From Deinococcus taeanensis (lineage in GTDB: Bacteria; Deinococcota; Deinococci; Deinococcales; Deinococcaceae), in NCBI RefSeq assembly GCF_020229735.1, contig NZ_CP083455.1, forward strand, positions 585,001-649,000: a DNA stretch of 64,000 nt, given 5' to 3'. Position numbers and translations under genes: made by a program. Below the pieces are notes generated by a model. It made no database searches. It worked only from the letters and a program-made list of their open reading frames with translations, and was not told the origin of the DNA. Below are positions 8,947 to 16,408 of the stretch, piece after piece (positions within the stretch are counted from its first letter, which is position 1; the number at the start of each line of letters is the position of its first letter).

Positions 8947-11900
8947 TTAATTGAGGGTCTGTCCTGTATTTACAGCGCCCTTGGTATTTGTAGCAGGAGC
9001 ATTCCAAATGAAGTCGGCGTATTTGCTGCCTGTTCCTGAGAGCTGGAGTGACGTCCCAGGTGCCGTGCTGTTGTCCTGGCTGACAGTCACCGATGTGCTG
9101 GTGACGCCGTTCGCACAGCCGCCTGCCCCAGTAAAGCTGCCTTCATAGCTAAGGAACTGTACAGGTTGCGTACCATTACAGATGGCAAGGCCATCAGGTC
9201 CGCCGTTCTGGAAGATATTTCCAGCGGCTGGATAACTGAAGAGATAGGCGGTGTATCCGTTGGCAAGGGCCGAGGACGTCACAATAGTGTTGTTTGTAAA
9301 GGCGTCCGTGCGGTAGACCTGATTGGTGGTTACTCCTGCGTTGTAGAGCGCCAGGGAGAGGTTGCTTACATTGTACCCGGCAGGCACGATCACTTCGACA
9401 TATTCATCGCCCACATCATTGGTAGCTGAGGAGTCGTAGCTGAACTCATTGATCCAAGGTGTCCCGGCGACAGGTACCGCTGTGACGTTCACAGTGAAGG
9501 TCGTCTGTGCGTCGCTGACGCCACTGCCGCTGCCGGTAACTGTGACTGTGTATGTGCCGGCCGTGGCGCTGCTTGCGTCGACGCTCAGGGTGCCGCTGGT
9601 GCCCGTGCCGGGCTGGCTGGTCACGGTGATCACGGGGGGGGTGCCGGCGCCGCTGACGCTGCTGCCCAGTGTGACGTTCCCGCTAAAGCTCGTGCGGTTC
9701 ACGTTGACCGTGGTGCTGCTGCTCTGCCCGGCGGTGACGCTGACGGTGGTGCTGGCCGGGGTGAGGCTGATGCTGGGCTGGACGCCGACCGGCAGGGGTT
9801 CCTGCGCTGTGAGGTTCAGGCCGATCAGGATCGGGTCGTGGTCGCTGCTGCGGAAGGGATCGGCGTTGTAGTAGCTGCTGAGCTGCCCCGCGGACTTGAA
9901 TTCCTTGTTGTAGTCAAGCACGGTGGGCTCATCGCTGTTGATGTGCCACTTGGTGCGCCCGGCGACCTGCGCCGCGAGGCTGGCACTGCCAGTTGCCTGG
10001 TCGAGGCTGCCCCACTGGCCGTCGAACTGGTACGAGTAGACGTTCTTGTCAAACAGGTTCTGGTACCCGCCCGCTGCGAGGATCGAGAGGGGTTCTTCCA
10101 TGGCGTAGGCGTTGTAATCGCCCATCAGGAGGCGGTCGTCTTCGGTGACGCCGGTCGGGTTTGTAGCAAGCCAGTTCACCAGCGCGGTGGCGGCGTTGCG
10201 GCGGGCGATGTAGCCGTTGCCCTGGCCGTCGTCGGATGCAGTGGACTGCGCGTCGTTCGTGGCGGCGCAGGCGCTGCCCTTGCTCTTCAGGTGCATCATC
10301 ACGGCGGTGATACGGCCGCCATTTGCCTTGCTCTGGAAGGTATGGGCCCAGGTGGGGCGGTTGCAGGTATCGGCGTAATTCGGGTCGAAGCTGTTGTCGA
10401 GGATGGCAAGCTTGCCGACTGGATCAACCACGGCGGGCTTGTAGATCATCGCGACGCTGATGACGTCCGTGCCGATCTTGGTGCCTGGGTTGATGTAAGC
10501 GAAGGTGCCCGCGCCAACTTCAGTGTTCAGGGCATTCACGAGGTTCGCCACGGAGCTGTTGGTGCCCTTGTCGAAGTCGTTCTGTATTTCCAAGAGGCCC
10601 AGCACGTCAGGATTCAGGCCTGCGATGGCCTTGATAATCTTGGTCTGCTGACGCAGGAACTCCTCGCAGTTATTCGCGCCGCGTGCGCTGGAGCTCGTTC
10701 CGTTGGTGGTGCAGCCGTCGTTGCTGGTTAGGAGCGTTGTGAAGTAGTTCAGGACGTTCATGCTGCCCACGCGCAGGGCGCCGCCCACGGCTTCAGGAGC
10801 TGCAAGGCGCGGATTGGTGTCGGTGACACTTACGTTCACCTGGGTGGCGTGAATGCGGTAGGTGTCCAGGCTGCCGCTGCCAGTCCAGCCGTCGTTGCTG
10901 TACGTGAGAACGCCGGTGGCGGTCACGGTGTCGCCGCCACGCAGGGTGTTGCTGGCACTCAGAGGCTGGCCAGCGCGCGCGAAAATTTCAGGATCGGGGT
11001 TCTGGGCCCGGGTGCCGTCGTCAATGCGGATGTACTGGTTGGGCACGTCTGCCTTGAACGCCGTGTAGGCAGCGGTATTCGGGGCATTCAGCTGCGTGAA
11101 GTTCATGATGCGCTGCGGGGCGATGTCGAAGCTCGCGCCGCGGCCCAGCGTGAAGTTGTTGGTCACCACGCCGCTGGCACTGACGCGCATGCCCTCGTAC
11201 CGTTCACGGCTGCTGACCGGCAGGGGCAGCGTGAGGGGCTGCGCGGCAGGCAGGGGAACGCTGCTGGTCAGCGTGGTGACGCTGCTGCTGGTGATCTGTG
11301 TGGTGGTGGTGAACTCAGAAACGGTTCCTGCCACCTGCACGCGGTCGCCGGGGTTCAGGGCCGGGCAGGTGGTGTTGCAGTACACGAAGATGCCGTCACT
11401 CGTGGTGCTGGCATCATCAGCGTCGATCCCTTCTTCCTGAACGAAGAAGCCTTTGAGGGAGCCGGTGACGTTTGCCGTGTGCACGGAGGTCACGACGCCT
11501 TCCACGGTGACGGTCTGGCCGCTCTTGGGGCTGGCGGCGTCGCCACTGGGCGTGGCGCCCTGCACGCTGGCGATGTTGGTCAGCGGGAGCGTGCCGGGGT
11601 TGTCGGCCACGGCGAACACCAGCTTGAAGCTGAAGGGGTCGGCGTCGCTGATGTCGTCGCCTTGCAGGGGCACGCTGGCGGCGAAAGTCACGAGCTGCGA
11701 CTGACCATTTTCAAGCGGCGCCGTCTGCCAGCCCTGGTGGGCGATGCCGGGCACGGTGGTTCCGGCTGGGGCGCTGAGTTGCAGGCCGCCGGTGTTGAGG
11801 TCGGTTTTCAGGGGCGTGGCGCCTGGGTCGGGCTGGATCACGCCGCCGGAGGACTGATAGGCCGCCTCGACTTTCATGCCGGTGGCGGTCGTGGGTGCGC

Positions 11901-12318
11901 CGGTGCGGGTGCGGACCTGACTGAAGGGGGTGGTGCCGTCCGTGGCGTTCTGGCCGTCGGTGTCGACGGGCACGAAGGTAGGGACGGTGATGGGCGCGCC
12001 GGTGTTGTTGGTGACGCGGAAGGTGGCGCTCATGTGCACCGTGCGGGTTTCACGGTCGACGAGGTTCACCAGGTTGGTGCGTACAAAGCTGAGCTGCTCG
12101 GTGGGAATTTCGCTTGCCTGGGTGTTCAGGCCGGCGCCGTAGCGTTGCACGGTGGCCTGGGCGGCCGGGCCGGTCAGGCCGTTGATGCTCAGTTCGTACA
12201 GGCCCAGTGCGGTGCGGGCGGTGGGGGCCGTGCCGGGCGTGGGGGCACGGGCGGTGGGTGCGGAGCAGGCGCTGAGGGTGAGCAGGCCGCCGAGCAGCAG
12301 GGCGTTAATGGGTTTCAT
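8947..12318 (-). CDS. ExeM/NucH-type secreted endonuclease, lipoprotein
   Basis: A 1123-residue extracellular nuclease. It starts with a lipoprotein signal (basic start, hydrophobic core, lipobox 'LSAC'). An OB-fold region ('GQTVTVEGVVTSV', 'GFFVQEEG') covers about residues 265-500. The endonuclease/exonuclease/phosphatase domain begins at 'LRVGSMNVLNYF' with 'LGLLEIQ' and ends at 'SSDHDPILIGL', about residues 515-830. An Ig-like stretch and a C-terminal lamin-tail-like domain ('WINEFSYDS...DEYVEV') follow. Such enzymes degrade extracellular DNA for nutrition or biofilm control. The start codon lies inside the RiPP precursor gene, 14 nt before that gene's end, with GGGAG as ribosome-binding site. 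The last ~500 bp are visibly less GC-rich. Confidence 0.92.
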   Translation of the reverse strand: MKPINALLLGGLLTLSACSAPTARAPTPGTAPTARTALGLYELSINGLTGPAAQATVQRYGAGLNTQASEIPTEQLSFVRTNLVNLVDRETRTVHMSATFRVTNNTGAPITVPTFVPVDTDGQNATDGTTPFSQVRTRTGAPTTATGMKVEAAYQSSGGVIQPDPGATPLKTDLNTGGLQLSAPAGTTVPGIAHQGWQTAPLENGQSQLVTFAASVPLQGDDISDADPFSFKLVFAVADNPGTLPLTNIASVQGATPSGDAASPKSGQTVTVEGVVTSVHTANVTGSLKGFFVQEEGIDADDASTTSDGIFVYCNTTCPALNPGDRVQVAGTVSEFTTTTQITSSSVTTLTSSVPLPAAQPLTLPLPVSSRERYEGMRVSASGVVTNNFTLGRGASFDIAPQRIMNFTQLNAPNTAAYTAFKADVPNQYIRIDDGTRAQNPDPEIFARAGQPLSASNTLRGGDTVTATGVLTYSNDGWTGSGSLDTYRIHATQVNVSVTDTNPRLAAPEAVGGALRVGSMNVLNYFTTLLTSNDGCTTNGTSSSARGANNCEEFLRQQTKIIKAIAGLNPDVLGLLEIQNDFDKGTNSSVANLVNALNTEVGAGTFAYINPGTKIGTDVISVAMIYKPAVVDPVGKLAILDNSFDPNYADTCNRPTWAHTFQSKANGGRITAVMMHLKSKGSACAATNDAQSTASDDGQGNGYIARRNAATALVNWLATNPTGVTEDDRLLMGDYNAYAMEEPLSILAAGGYQNLFDKNVYSYQFDGQWGSLDQATGSASLAAQVAGRTKWHINSDEPTVLDYNKEFKSAGQLSSYYNADPFRSSDHDPILIGLNLTAQEPLPVGVQPSISLTPASTTVSVTAGQSSSTTVNVNRTSFSGNVTLGSSVSGAGTPPVITVTSQPGTGTSGTLSVDASSATAGTYTVTVTGSGSGVSDAQTTFTVNVTAVPVAGTPWINEFSYDSSATNDVGDEYVEVIVPAGYNVSNLSLALYNAGVTTNQVYRTDAFTNNTIVTSSALANGYTAYLFSYPAAGNIFQNGGPDGLAICNGTQPVQFLSYEGSFTGAGGCANGVTSTSVTVSQDNSTAPGTSLQLSGTGSKYADFIWNAPATNTKGAVNTGQTLN

Positions 12319-12490
12319 TGGTGCTCCCGGGAATGGGCAGGCCGGGCAGGCCGTTGAAGGGGACGGAGCCGATGAGCGTGACGGCCTGCCAGCGGCCCAG
12401 TGGAGTCAGGGTGGGCGGCGTATAGGGGGTGGTGGGGGCGTCCTGGGCGTGGGGACGCTCGGGATTCTGGACGGGCTTGAGGTTCGTCAA
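12305..12490 (-). CDS. Lasso-type leader RiPP precursor peptide
   Basis: A 61-residue peptide starting at TTG with AGGAG 4 nt upstream (12495-12499). It contains Y23-x2-P26-x-L28-x3-G32, the YxxPxLxxxG motif by which lasso-peptide leaders are bound by B1/PqqD-like proteins, and Thr38, placed as the penultimate leader residue. That predicts a 22-residue core from Ile40 rich in Gly and Pro ('GLPGLPIPG'), ending in 'STNETH'. Core positions 7-9 are Asn-Gly-Leu, so the Asp/Glu needed for a lasso macrolactam ring is absent. A longer frame from an ATG near 12604 has no ribosome-binding site. Modification genes follow on both strands. Confidence 0.75.
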   Translation of the reverse strand: MTNLKPVQNPERPHAQDAPTTPYTPPTLTPLGRWQAVTLIGSVPFNGLPGLPIPGSTNETH

Positions 12491-12652
12491 GGGACTCCTG
12501 TGGCGTGGAGCGGGCCGCGCGCCTGAGGCGGGGCCAGCTGCGCTGGGAAGGAATGAGGTGATGCGTGCATGACTATCTCGCGCAACAGTCAGCCTAGTGT
12601 GCTTCATTGCTGTAACTCTCTGAGTATCAGAATTGGATAGGCAGGCATCCCC

Positions 12653-12658
12653 TAGCCT
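12653..12658 (+). promoter_or_regulatory. -10 box for leaderless PqqD-family gene
   Basis: TAGCCT ends 6 nt before the ATG at 12665. Confidence 0.65.
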
Positions 12659-12664
12659 GGGGTT

Positions 12665-12916
12665 ATGTGGACCACGGCGGATGATGTACTGGAAACTGAT
12701 CTGGACGACGAGCTGATCCTGATGCATGCTGCGCAGGCGGAGATGTTCAGTCTGAATGCCAGCGGCCGCCTGCTGTGGCGTGCCCTGCCGGCAAGCACCG
12801 AAGCTCTGGGCGCGCTGCTGCGCGGCACCTATGGGCTGAGCCCGGAGCAGGCCGCGCAGGACGTAAACGCCTGGCTGAGCGACCTCGGCGGGCGGGGGTT
12901 GCTGCGCTCCACATGA
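12665..12916 (+). CDS. PqqD family RiPP recognition element (lasso B1-like)
   Basis: An 83-residue protein with the PqqD/RRE pattern: 'VLETDLDDELILMHAAQAEMFSLNASG' style strands, then 'LLWRAL' and a helical C-terminal half ending 'WLSDLGGRGLL'. In lasso clusters this is protein B1, which binds the precursor leader through the YxxPxLxxxG motif and presents it to the other enzymes. A precursor with exactly that motif lies 175 bp away on the opposite strand. Its TGA overlaps the ATG of the kinase gene (ATGA), so the two are coupled. Transcription should start at the ATG. Confidence 0.88.
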   Translation: MWTTADDVLETDLDDELILMHAAQAEMFSLNASGRLLWRALPASTEALGALLRGTYGLSPEQAAQDVNAWLSDLGGRGLLRST

Positions 12917-13803
12917 CGCTGCGCAGTCTTGACGCCTCCCTGCACGCCCCCGGCCTGTCTGAAGCGGACCGCGCCGTGCTGACGCACGACTGGGCCTTTG
13001 CAGCCCCCGGGCCCGGCCGCGACATTCAGGTCTCACGCGGCCCTCTGCCGCCTGAACCCGCTGGGCTGGCGCAACCGGTGGCGCTGCCGGAGCGGACGCT
13101 GCCCGTGATCGTGCGCGGGCATGACCTCTGGATTGCCGGGCAGCTGCACGTGAATGTGCACGCAGGCCTCATCACGTGTGCCCGGGAGACCACCGACCGG
13201 GACGTCTGGGTGCTGGCCCTTACGGAACTGCACCGCGCTGCCGGCTGGCTGCCCCTGCACGCCGCGCTGATCGGCGCGGCCGATGAGGCGCGCGGCGTGC
13301 TGGTCACTGGACCCAGCGGCGCCGGAAAAAGCACCGCCTGCCTGCGCCTGCGCGCCCACGGCCTCCGTGTTCTCGCCGAGGACCGCGTCTGGTGGACGCC
13401 TGGCGGGCCGGTGACCGGCATGGACCGGACGCTGCGCGCCCACCGTGACAGCGTGGACCGGTTTGCCCCGCACCTCACGGCCGCGCTGCCTGAGCTGCCC
13501 CGCGACGTGCATGGCAAGTTCATGCTGCCCCTTTCCCCTGGCGGGGCAGCGGCCCTTCAGGCGGTGCTGATGCTGGGGTCCGGCGAGACGCCCAGCGGCC
13601 CGCGGCGGGTTCAGCTGGCCTGGGAGATGACCGGCGTGCCCCTCACGGCGCTGGGCCGGCAGGCGACCGCGACCGGCATTCAGGCCCTGCTGCGCCAGTC
13701 CGCCTGGCAGGCTGTCCGCCGCGATCAGGTGCCGGCCAGGGTCATGGCGCTGCTCGCGGAGCGTCCGGGTATTGAAACAGCACCCGGAACGTCTGCCGGT
13801 TAA
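12913..13803 (+). CDS. HprK-like serine/threonine kinase of RiPP clusters
   Basis: A 296-residue P-loop protein. Walker A is 'GPSGAGKST' at residues 133-141, preceded by 'LPLHAALI' (His116) and followed by 'VLAEDRVWW' around 153-161, the order seen in HPr kinases and in lasso-peptide kinases such as those of paeninodin-type clusters, which phosphorylate the C-terminal residue of the peptide. The 'HGKFMLPL' motif near residue 198 also fits that group. The precursor here offers Ser56, Thr57 and Thr60 near its C-terminus. The start overlaps the PqqD gene stop; the 3' end overlaps the converging B2-fusion gene by 62 nt. Confidence 0.85.
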   Translation: MTLRSLDASLHAPGLSEADRAVLTHDWAFAAPGPGRDIQVSRGPLPPEPAGLAQPVALPERTLPVIVRGHDLWIAGQLHVNVHAGLITCARETTDRDVWVLALTELHRAAGWLPLHAALIGAADEARGVLVTGPSGAGKSTACLRLRAHGLRVLAEDRVWWTPGGPVTGMDRTLRAHRDSVDRFAPHLTAALPELPRDVHGKFMLPLSPGGAAALQAVLMLGSGETPSGPRRVQLAWEMTGVPLTALGRQATATGIQALLRQSAWQAVRRDQVPARVMALLAERPGIETAPGTSAG

Positions 13804-15082
13804 ATGGCTGCCCGTAGAGATCCATGGGCCCCAGGTGGTCTTCCACCCAGGCGTGCCCGACCGGACCGCCCGGGGAGCGGGCCACTCCGCTGACAAACAC
13901 GGCGGGGTGCCCCGCCCGGCGTAATCCCCGGTACGTGGCATACGCCAGTGGAACGCACACCCCGTTCCGGTACTGGCGCGGGTGCAGCAGCCGGGTGACG
14001 ACGCGGCGCGCAGCGAGGACCGGGTCCTGCTGAGGCGGCCCCAGCGGCCGGGGCACGCCGGGCGGGGTGGCCCGGCGCAGGTGCGTTCTCGGATCACCGC
14101 CGCGCCGCACGGTCCAGACCGCCCACAGGGCGTCCGCGAAGGCAGCGGGCAGGTGAGGCAGCACCTGCGCTACGCGCTTGAACCGGTTCAGCGGCCCGGG
14201 GTGCACACGCACCCGGTCGGCGCCCGCCGCGCGCCGCAGGACCGGCCGGGTGTGCTCCACGCGGACTTCCAGGTGGTGCGGGTCGCAGAGGACCTGAAAG
14301 GCCCTCCAGGTGTGCCGTGCGCCCAGGCGGAAGGCGTGGGCGTCGAGCTCAGCGGCTGTGCACCCGGACGCCTGGCGCAGCCGTGCCAGGTCCAGGCTGT
14401 CTGCCGGTTTCAGGCCCCCCAGATCTCCTCCCCAGCAGCGGGAGATCATCAGGGTCAGCAGCAACTCATCGCGGGGATCGGGGCGCAGCACACGGACGCC
14501 GTCCCAGTCCACCGTGCGCGAACGCTGCCACAGGCCGGCGGTGAGGTGCGCGGCGCGCGCGCGGCCCACGAACAGCGGACTGACCAGCCAGCGGTGAACG
14601 TCGACCCGCGCCGCGCCGGCCGGGCTGAACAGGTGCGCGCTTTCATGCCGCCAGTGTGCCGGGGTCAGGTGCTGGCCGTCGTTACGCCAGCCCAGGTCCG
14701 CGGCGATCTGAACGGCGCGCTGCACCACGCTGGGGTCTGGGGGGAGCAGCAGGTCCACGTCGCCGTAGAAGCGTTCTCCACGGGTGCCGTACATGAACTC
14801 GCTCAGCGCGAAACCCTTGAACAGCAGGGCAGGGATGCCCTGCTCGGCCCAGGCGGTCAGGAGGGGCCGGAGCTCCGAGCGGATCTGCTGATGCCGCAGG
14901 GCAAGCGCCAGCGCGTCTGCGCGCAGCGCAGCGCGCCACGGGTGCCCGTGCGGCAGCCGGGCGCGCACCGCGCCGCCCAGCCCGGCACGCCGCACCGCTG
15001 GCAGCAGATCGTCCGTGAGTGCGTCCGGGGCCAGCGTAAGGGCCCGGGTGAGCGCGGTGAGATCAGCAGGAGGCAGGGGCAT
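13742..15082 (-). CDS. Nucleotidyltransferase (NTP_transf_5-like) fused to lasso B2-type leader peptidase
   Basis: A 446-residue fusion. Residues ~60-280 match the NTP_transf_5 pattern: 'ALLFKGFALSEFMYG' (Lys89), 'RFYGDVDLLL' with Asp108 and Asp110, and 'VDVHRWL'. Residues ~355-446 match the B2 transglutaminase-like protease that removes lasso leaders: Cys376 ('RNGVCVPLA'), His410 ('GHAWVE') and Asp421 ('MDLYG') form the expected Cys-His-Asp triad. Family knowledge: a nucleotidyltransferase homologue in the pseudomycoidin cluster attaches hexose to the phosphorylated peptide. Here both steps sit in one polypeptide. A -10 box TACCCT lies 8 nt before the ATG. Confidence 0.88.
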   Translation of the reverse strand: MPLPPADLTALTRALTLAPDALTDDLLPAVRRAGLGGAVRARLPHGHPWRAALRADALALALRHQQIRSELRPLLTAWAEQGIPALLFKGFALSEFMYGTRGERFYGDVDLLLPPDPSVVQRAVQIAADLGWRNDGQHLTPAHWRHESAHLFSPAGAARVDVHRWLVSPLFVGRARAAHLTAGLWQRSRTVDWDGVRVLRPDPRDELLLTLMISRCWGGDLGGLKPADSLDLARLRQASGCTAAELDAHAFRLGARHTWRAFQVLCDPHHLEVRVEHTRPVLRRAAGADRVRVHPGPLNRFKRVAQVLPHLPAAFADALWAVWTVRRGGDPRTHLRRATPPGVPRPLGPPQQDPVLAARRVVTRLLHPRQYRNGVCVPLAYATYRGLRRAGHPAVFVSGVARSPGGPVGHAWVEDHLGPMDLYGQPFNRQTFRVLFQYPDAPRAAP

Positions 15083-15090
15083 GGGCCTTC

Positions 15091-15096
15091 AGGGTA
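15091..15096 (-). promoter_or_regulatory. -10 box for the B2-fusion gene
   Basis: TACCCT on the minus strand ends 8 nt before the ATG at 15082. Confidence 0.55.
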
Positions 15097-15117
15097 GTGG
15101 CTGAGCGGCGCGGACGG

Positions 15118-16026
15118 TCAGGCGCGGGCGTGCTGGGCCTGTTCGTCCAGTGCGGCGATCTCGTCCGGGCTGAGCTGGTAGTGCTCGCCGCACCAGTGAC
15201 ACACGATTTCCTGCCCGCCTGAGTCGATCATGTCCTGCCGTTCCTGCGCGGTGAAGAATTTCAGGCTGTCGGCCGCGCGGCTGCGGGAGCAGCGGCACTC
15301 GAAGCGTGCGCCCTGCGCGTCGGGCGCCAGGGTGATGTCCAGGCCGTCCATGGCGCGGTGAATGGCTTCCAGCAGCCCGCCGCGGCGCAGGTTGTCGGTG
15401 ATCTGGCCCATGGCGCGGATGTTCGCTTCGAGTTTCCCGAGCGTTTCGTCCGTCACGCCGGGCATCGCCTGGATCAGCAGGCCGCCCGCGTGGGCGACGC
15501 GGCCCCCTTCCTCGTACACCCCGAGCAGCACGGCGTTCGGAATCTGCTCGGAGACGCCCAGGTACGTGCTGATGTCCTCGGCAATCTCACCGCTGACGAG
15601 GTGGGCGCTGCCGGTGTACGGCTCGCCGTTGTCGAGGAGGCGCGTGACGTTGATCTCCCCCTGGGTGCCCACGATGCCGCGCACGTCCAGCTTGCCGTCA
15701 CTTTCCCTCAGGGGCAGGTCGGCGTCTGGGTGACGCACGTAGCCCCGGACGCGGCCGTCGGCGCTGCCTTCCGCAACGATCCAGCCGACAGGCCCGTCGC
15801 CTTCCACGCGGATATTCACGCGGCTGTCGGTTTTCTTGCCCAGCACCACGGCCAGCAGGGCGCTGGCGGTCAGGGTGCGGCCCAGGGCGGCCGTGGCAGT
15901 CTTGGACAGGTGATGGCGCACACGGGCGTCCTCCACGAGCCGGCTGGAGTCCATGCCGACCAGGCGCAGGGTTCCCCCGGCGGCCGTGCCGCGCAGGAGG
16001 AAGGAGTCAGGCAGCGAAGCAGTCAT
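15118..16026 (-). CDS. hslO: Hsp33 family redox-regulated chaperone
   Basis: A cytosolic holdase of 302 residues activated by oxidation and unfolding. The C-terminal redox switch is complete: Cys244 and Cys246 (CxC) and Cys276 and Cys279 (CxxC) bind zinc in the reduced, inactive form. The N-terminal core contains '[13 protein letters not shown]' and '[12 protein letters not shown]', typical of the family. Length is normal. The gene is preceded by TAAGGT 6 nt before the ATG, so it is probably a single-gene leaderless transcript. A role in surviving oxidative stress suits a Deinococcus-like host. Confidence 0.95.
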   Translation of the reverse strand: MTASLPDSFLLRGTAAGGTLRLVGMDSSRLVEDARVRHHLSKTATAALGRTLTASALLAVVLGKKTDSRVNIRVEGDGPVGWIVAEGSADGRVRGYVRHPDADLPLRESDGKLDVRGIVGTQGEINVTRLLDNGEPYTGSAHLVSGEIAEDISTYLGVSEQIPNAVLLGVYEEGGRVAHAGGLLIQAMPGVTDETLGKLEANIRAMGQITDNLRRGGLLEAIHRAMDGLDITLAPDAQGARFECRCSRSRAADSLKFFTAQERQDMIDSGGQEIVCHWCGEHYQLSPDEIAALDEQAQHARA

Positions 16027-16032
16027 CCCGCT

Positions 16033-16038
16033 ACCTTA
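16033..16038 (-). promoter_or_regulatory. -10 box for leaderless hslO
   Basis: TAAGGT on the minus strand ends 6 nt before the ATG at 16026. Confidence 0.6.
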
Positions 16039-16398
16039 GCCGGATCAGGTCCGGTGGGCTGTGGGTGGCCTCTCATTCGGCAGGCCAGGAATGCTCCTCC
16101 TGCGGCTCGCCGAGGACGACCATAAAGTGTGGAATTTCTCTCACTGGATTGGGGCGGAAAATGCCGTCCCAGCCGCGTCCCCCACGCAGAGACAGACCGG
16201 TAAAAAAGGCCTGCTGGGCAATGGAGTACCTTCAGGGTTCTGGCGGGAGGCCCTCATCCGGAATTCCTAGCATGAGAGGTCACGACGACCCGGTGAACCG
16301 GAGGACAGTGCACTTCCCGCCACAGGACCGTTGCCCCCATCCCGTCCCCAAGGACGGTGCCGCCCTGTCTGGCGCGGCGCTGCCCCCGAAACCGTTTC
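16039..16398. other. Intergenic region upstream of the peptide-binding protein gene
   Basis: About 360 bp with no supported gene. It must hold the promoter and leader of the binding-protein gene, which has a true Shine-Dalgarno sequence and is therefore leadered. I could not pick a convincing promoter or riboswitch fold by eye. Confidence 0.4.
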
Positions 16399-16408
16399 AA
16401 GGAGAAGC

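Noticed and set aside
12305..12606. 100-codon version of the RiPP precursor from an upstream ATG
   Set aside because: No ribosome-binding site precedes that ATG and the added residues are not leader-like; the TTG start has AGGAG at the right place and gives a normal leader length.
12305..15082. Calling the locus a standard lasso-peptide cluster
   Set aside because: There is no cyclase in the window and no Asp/Glu at core positions 7-9, both required for a lasso ring.
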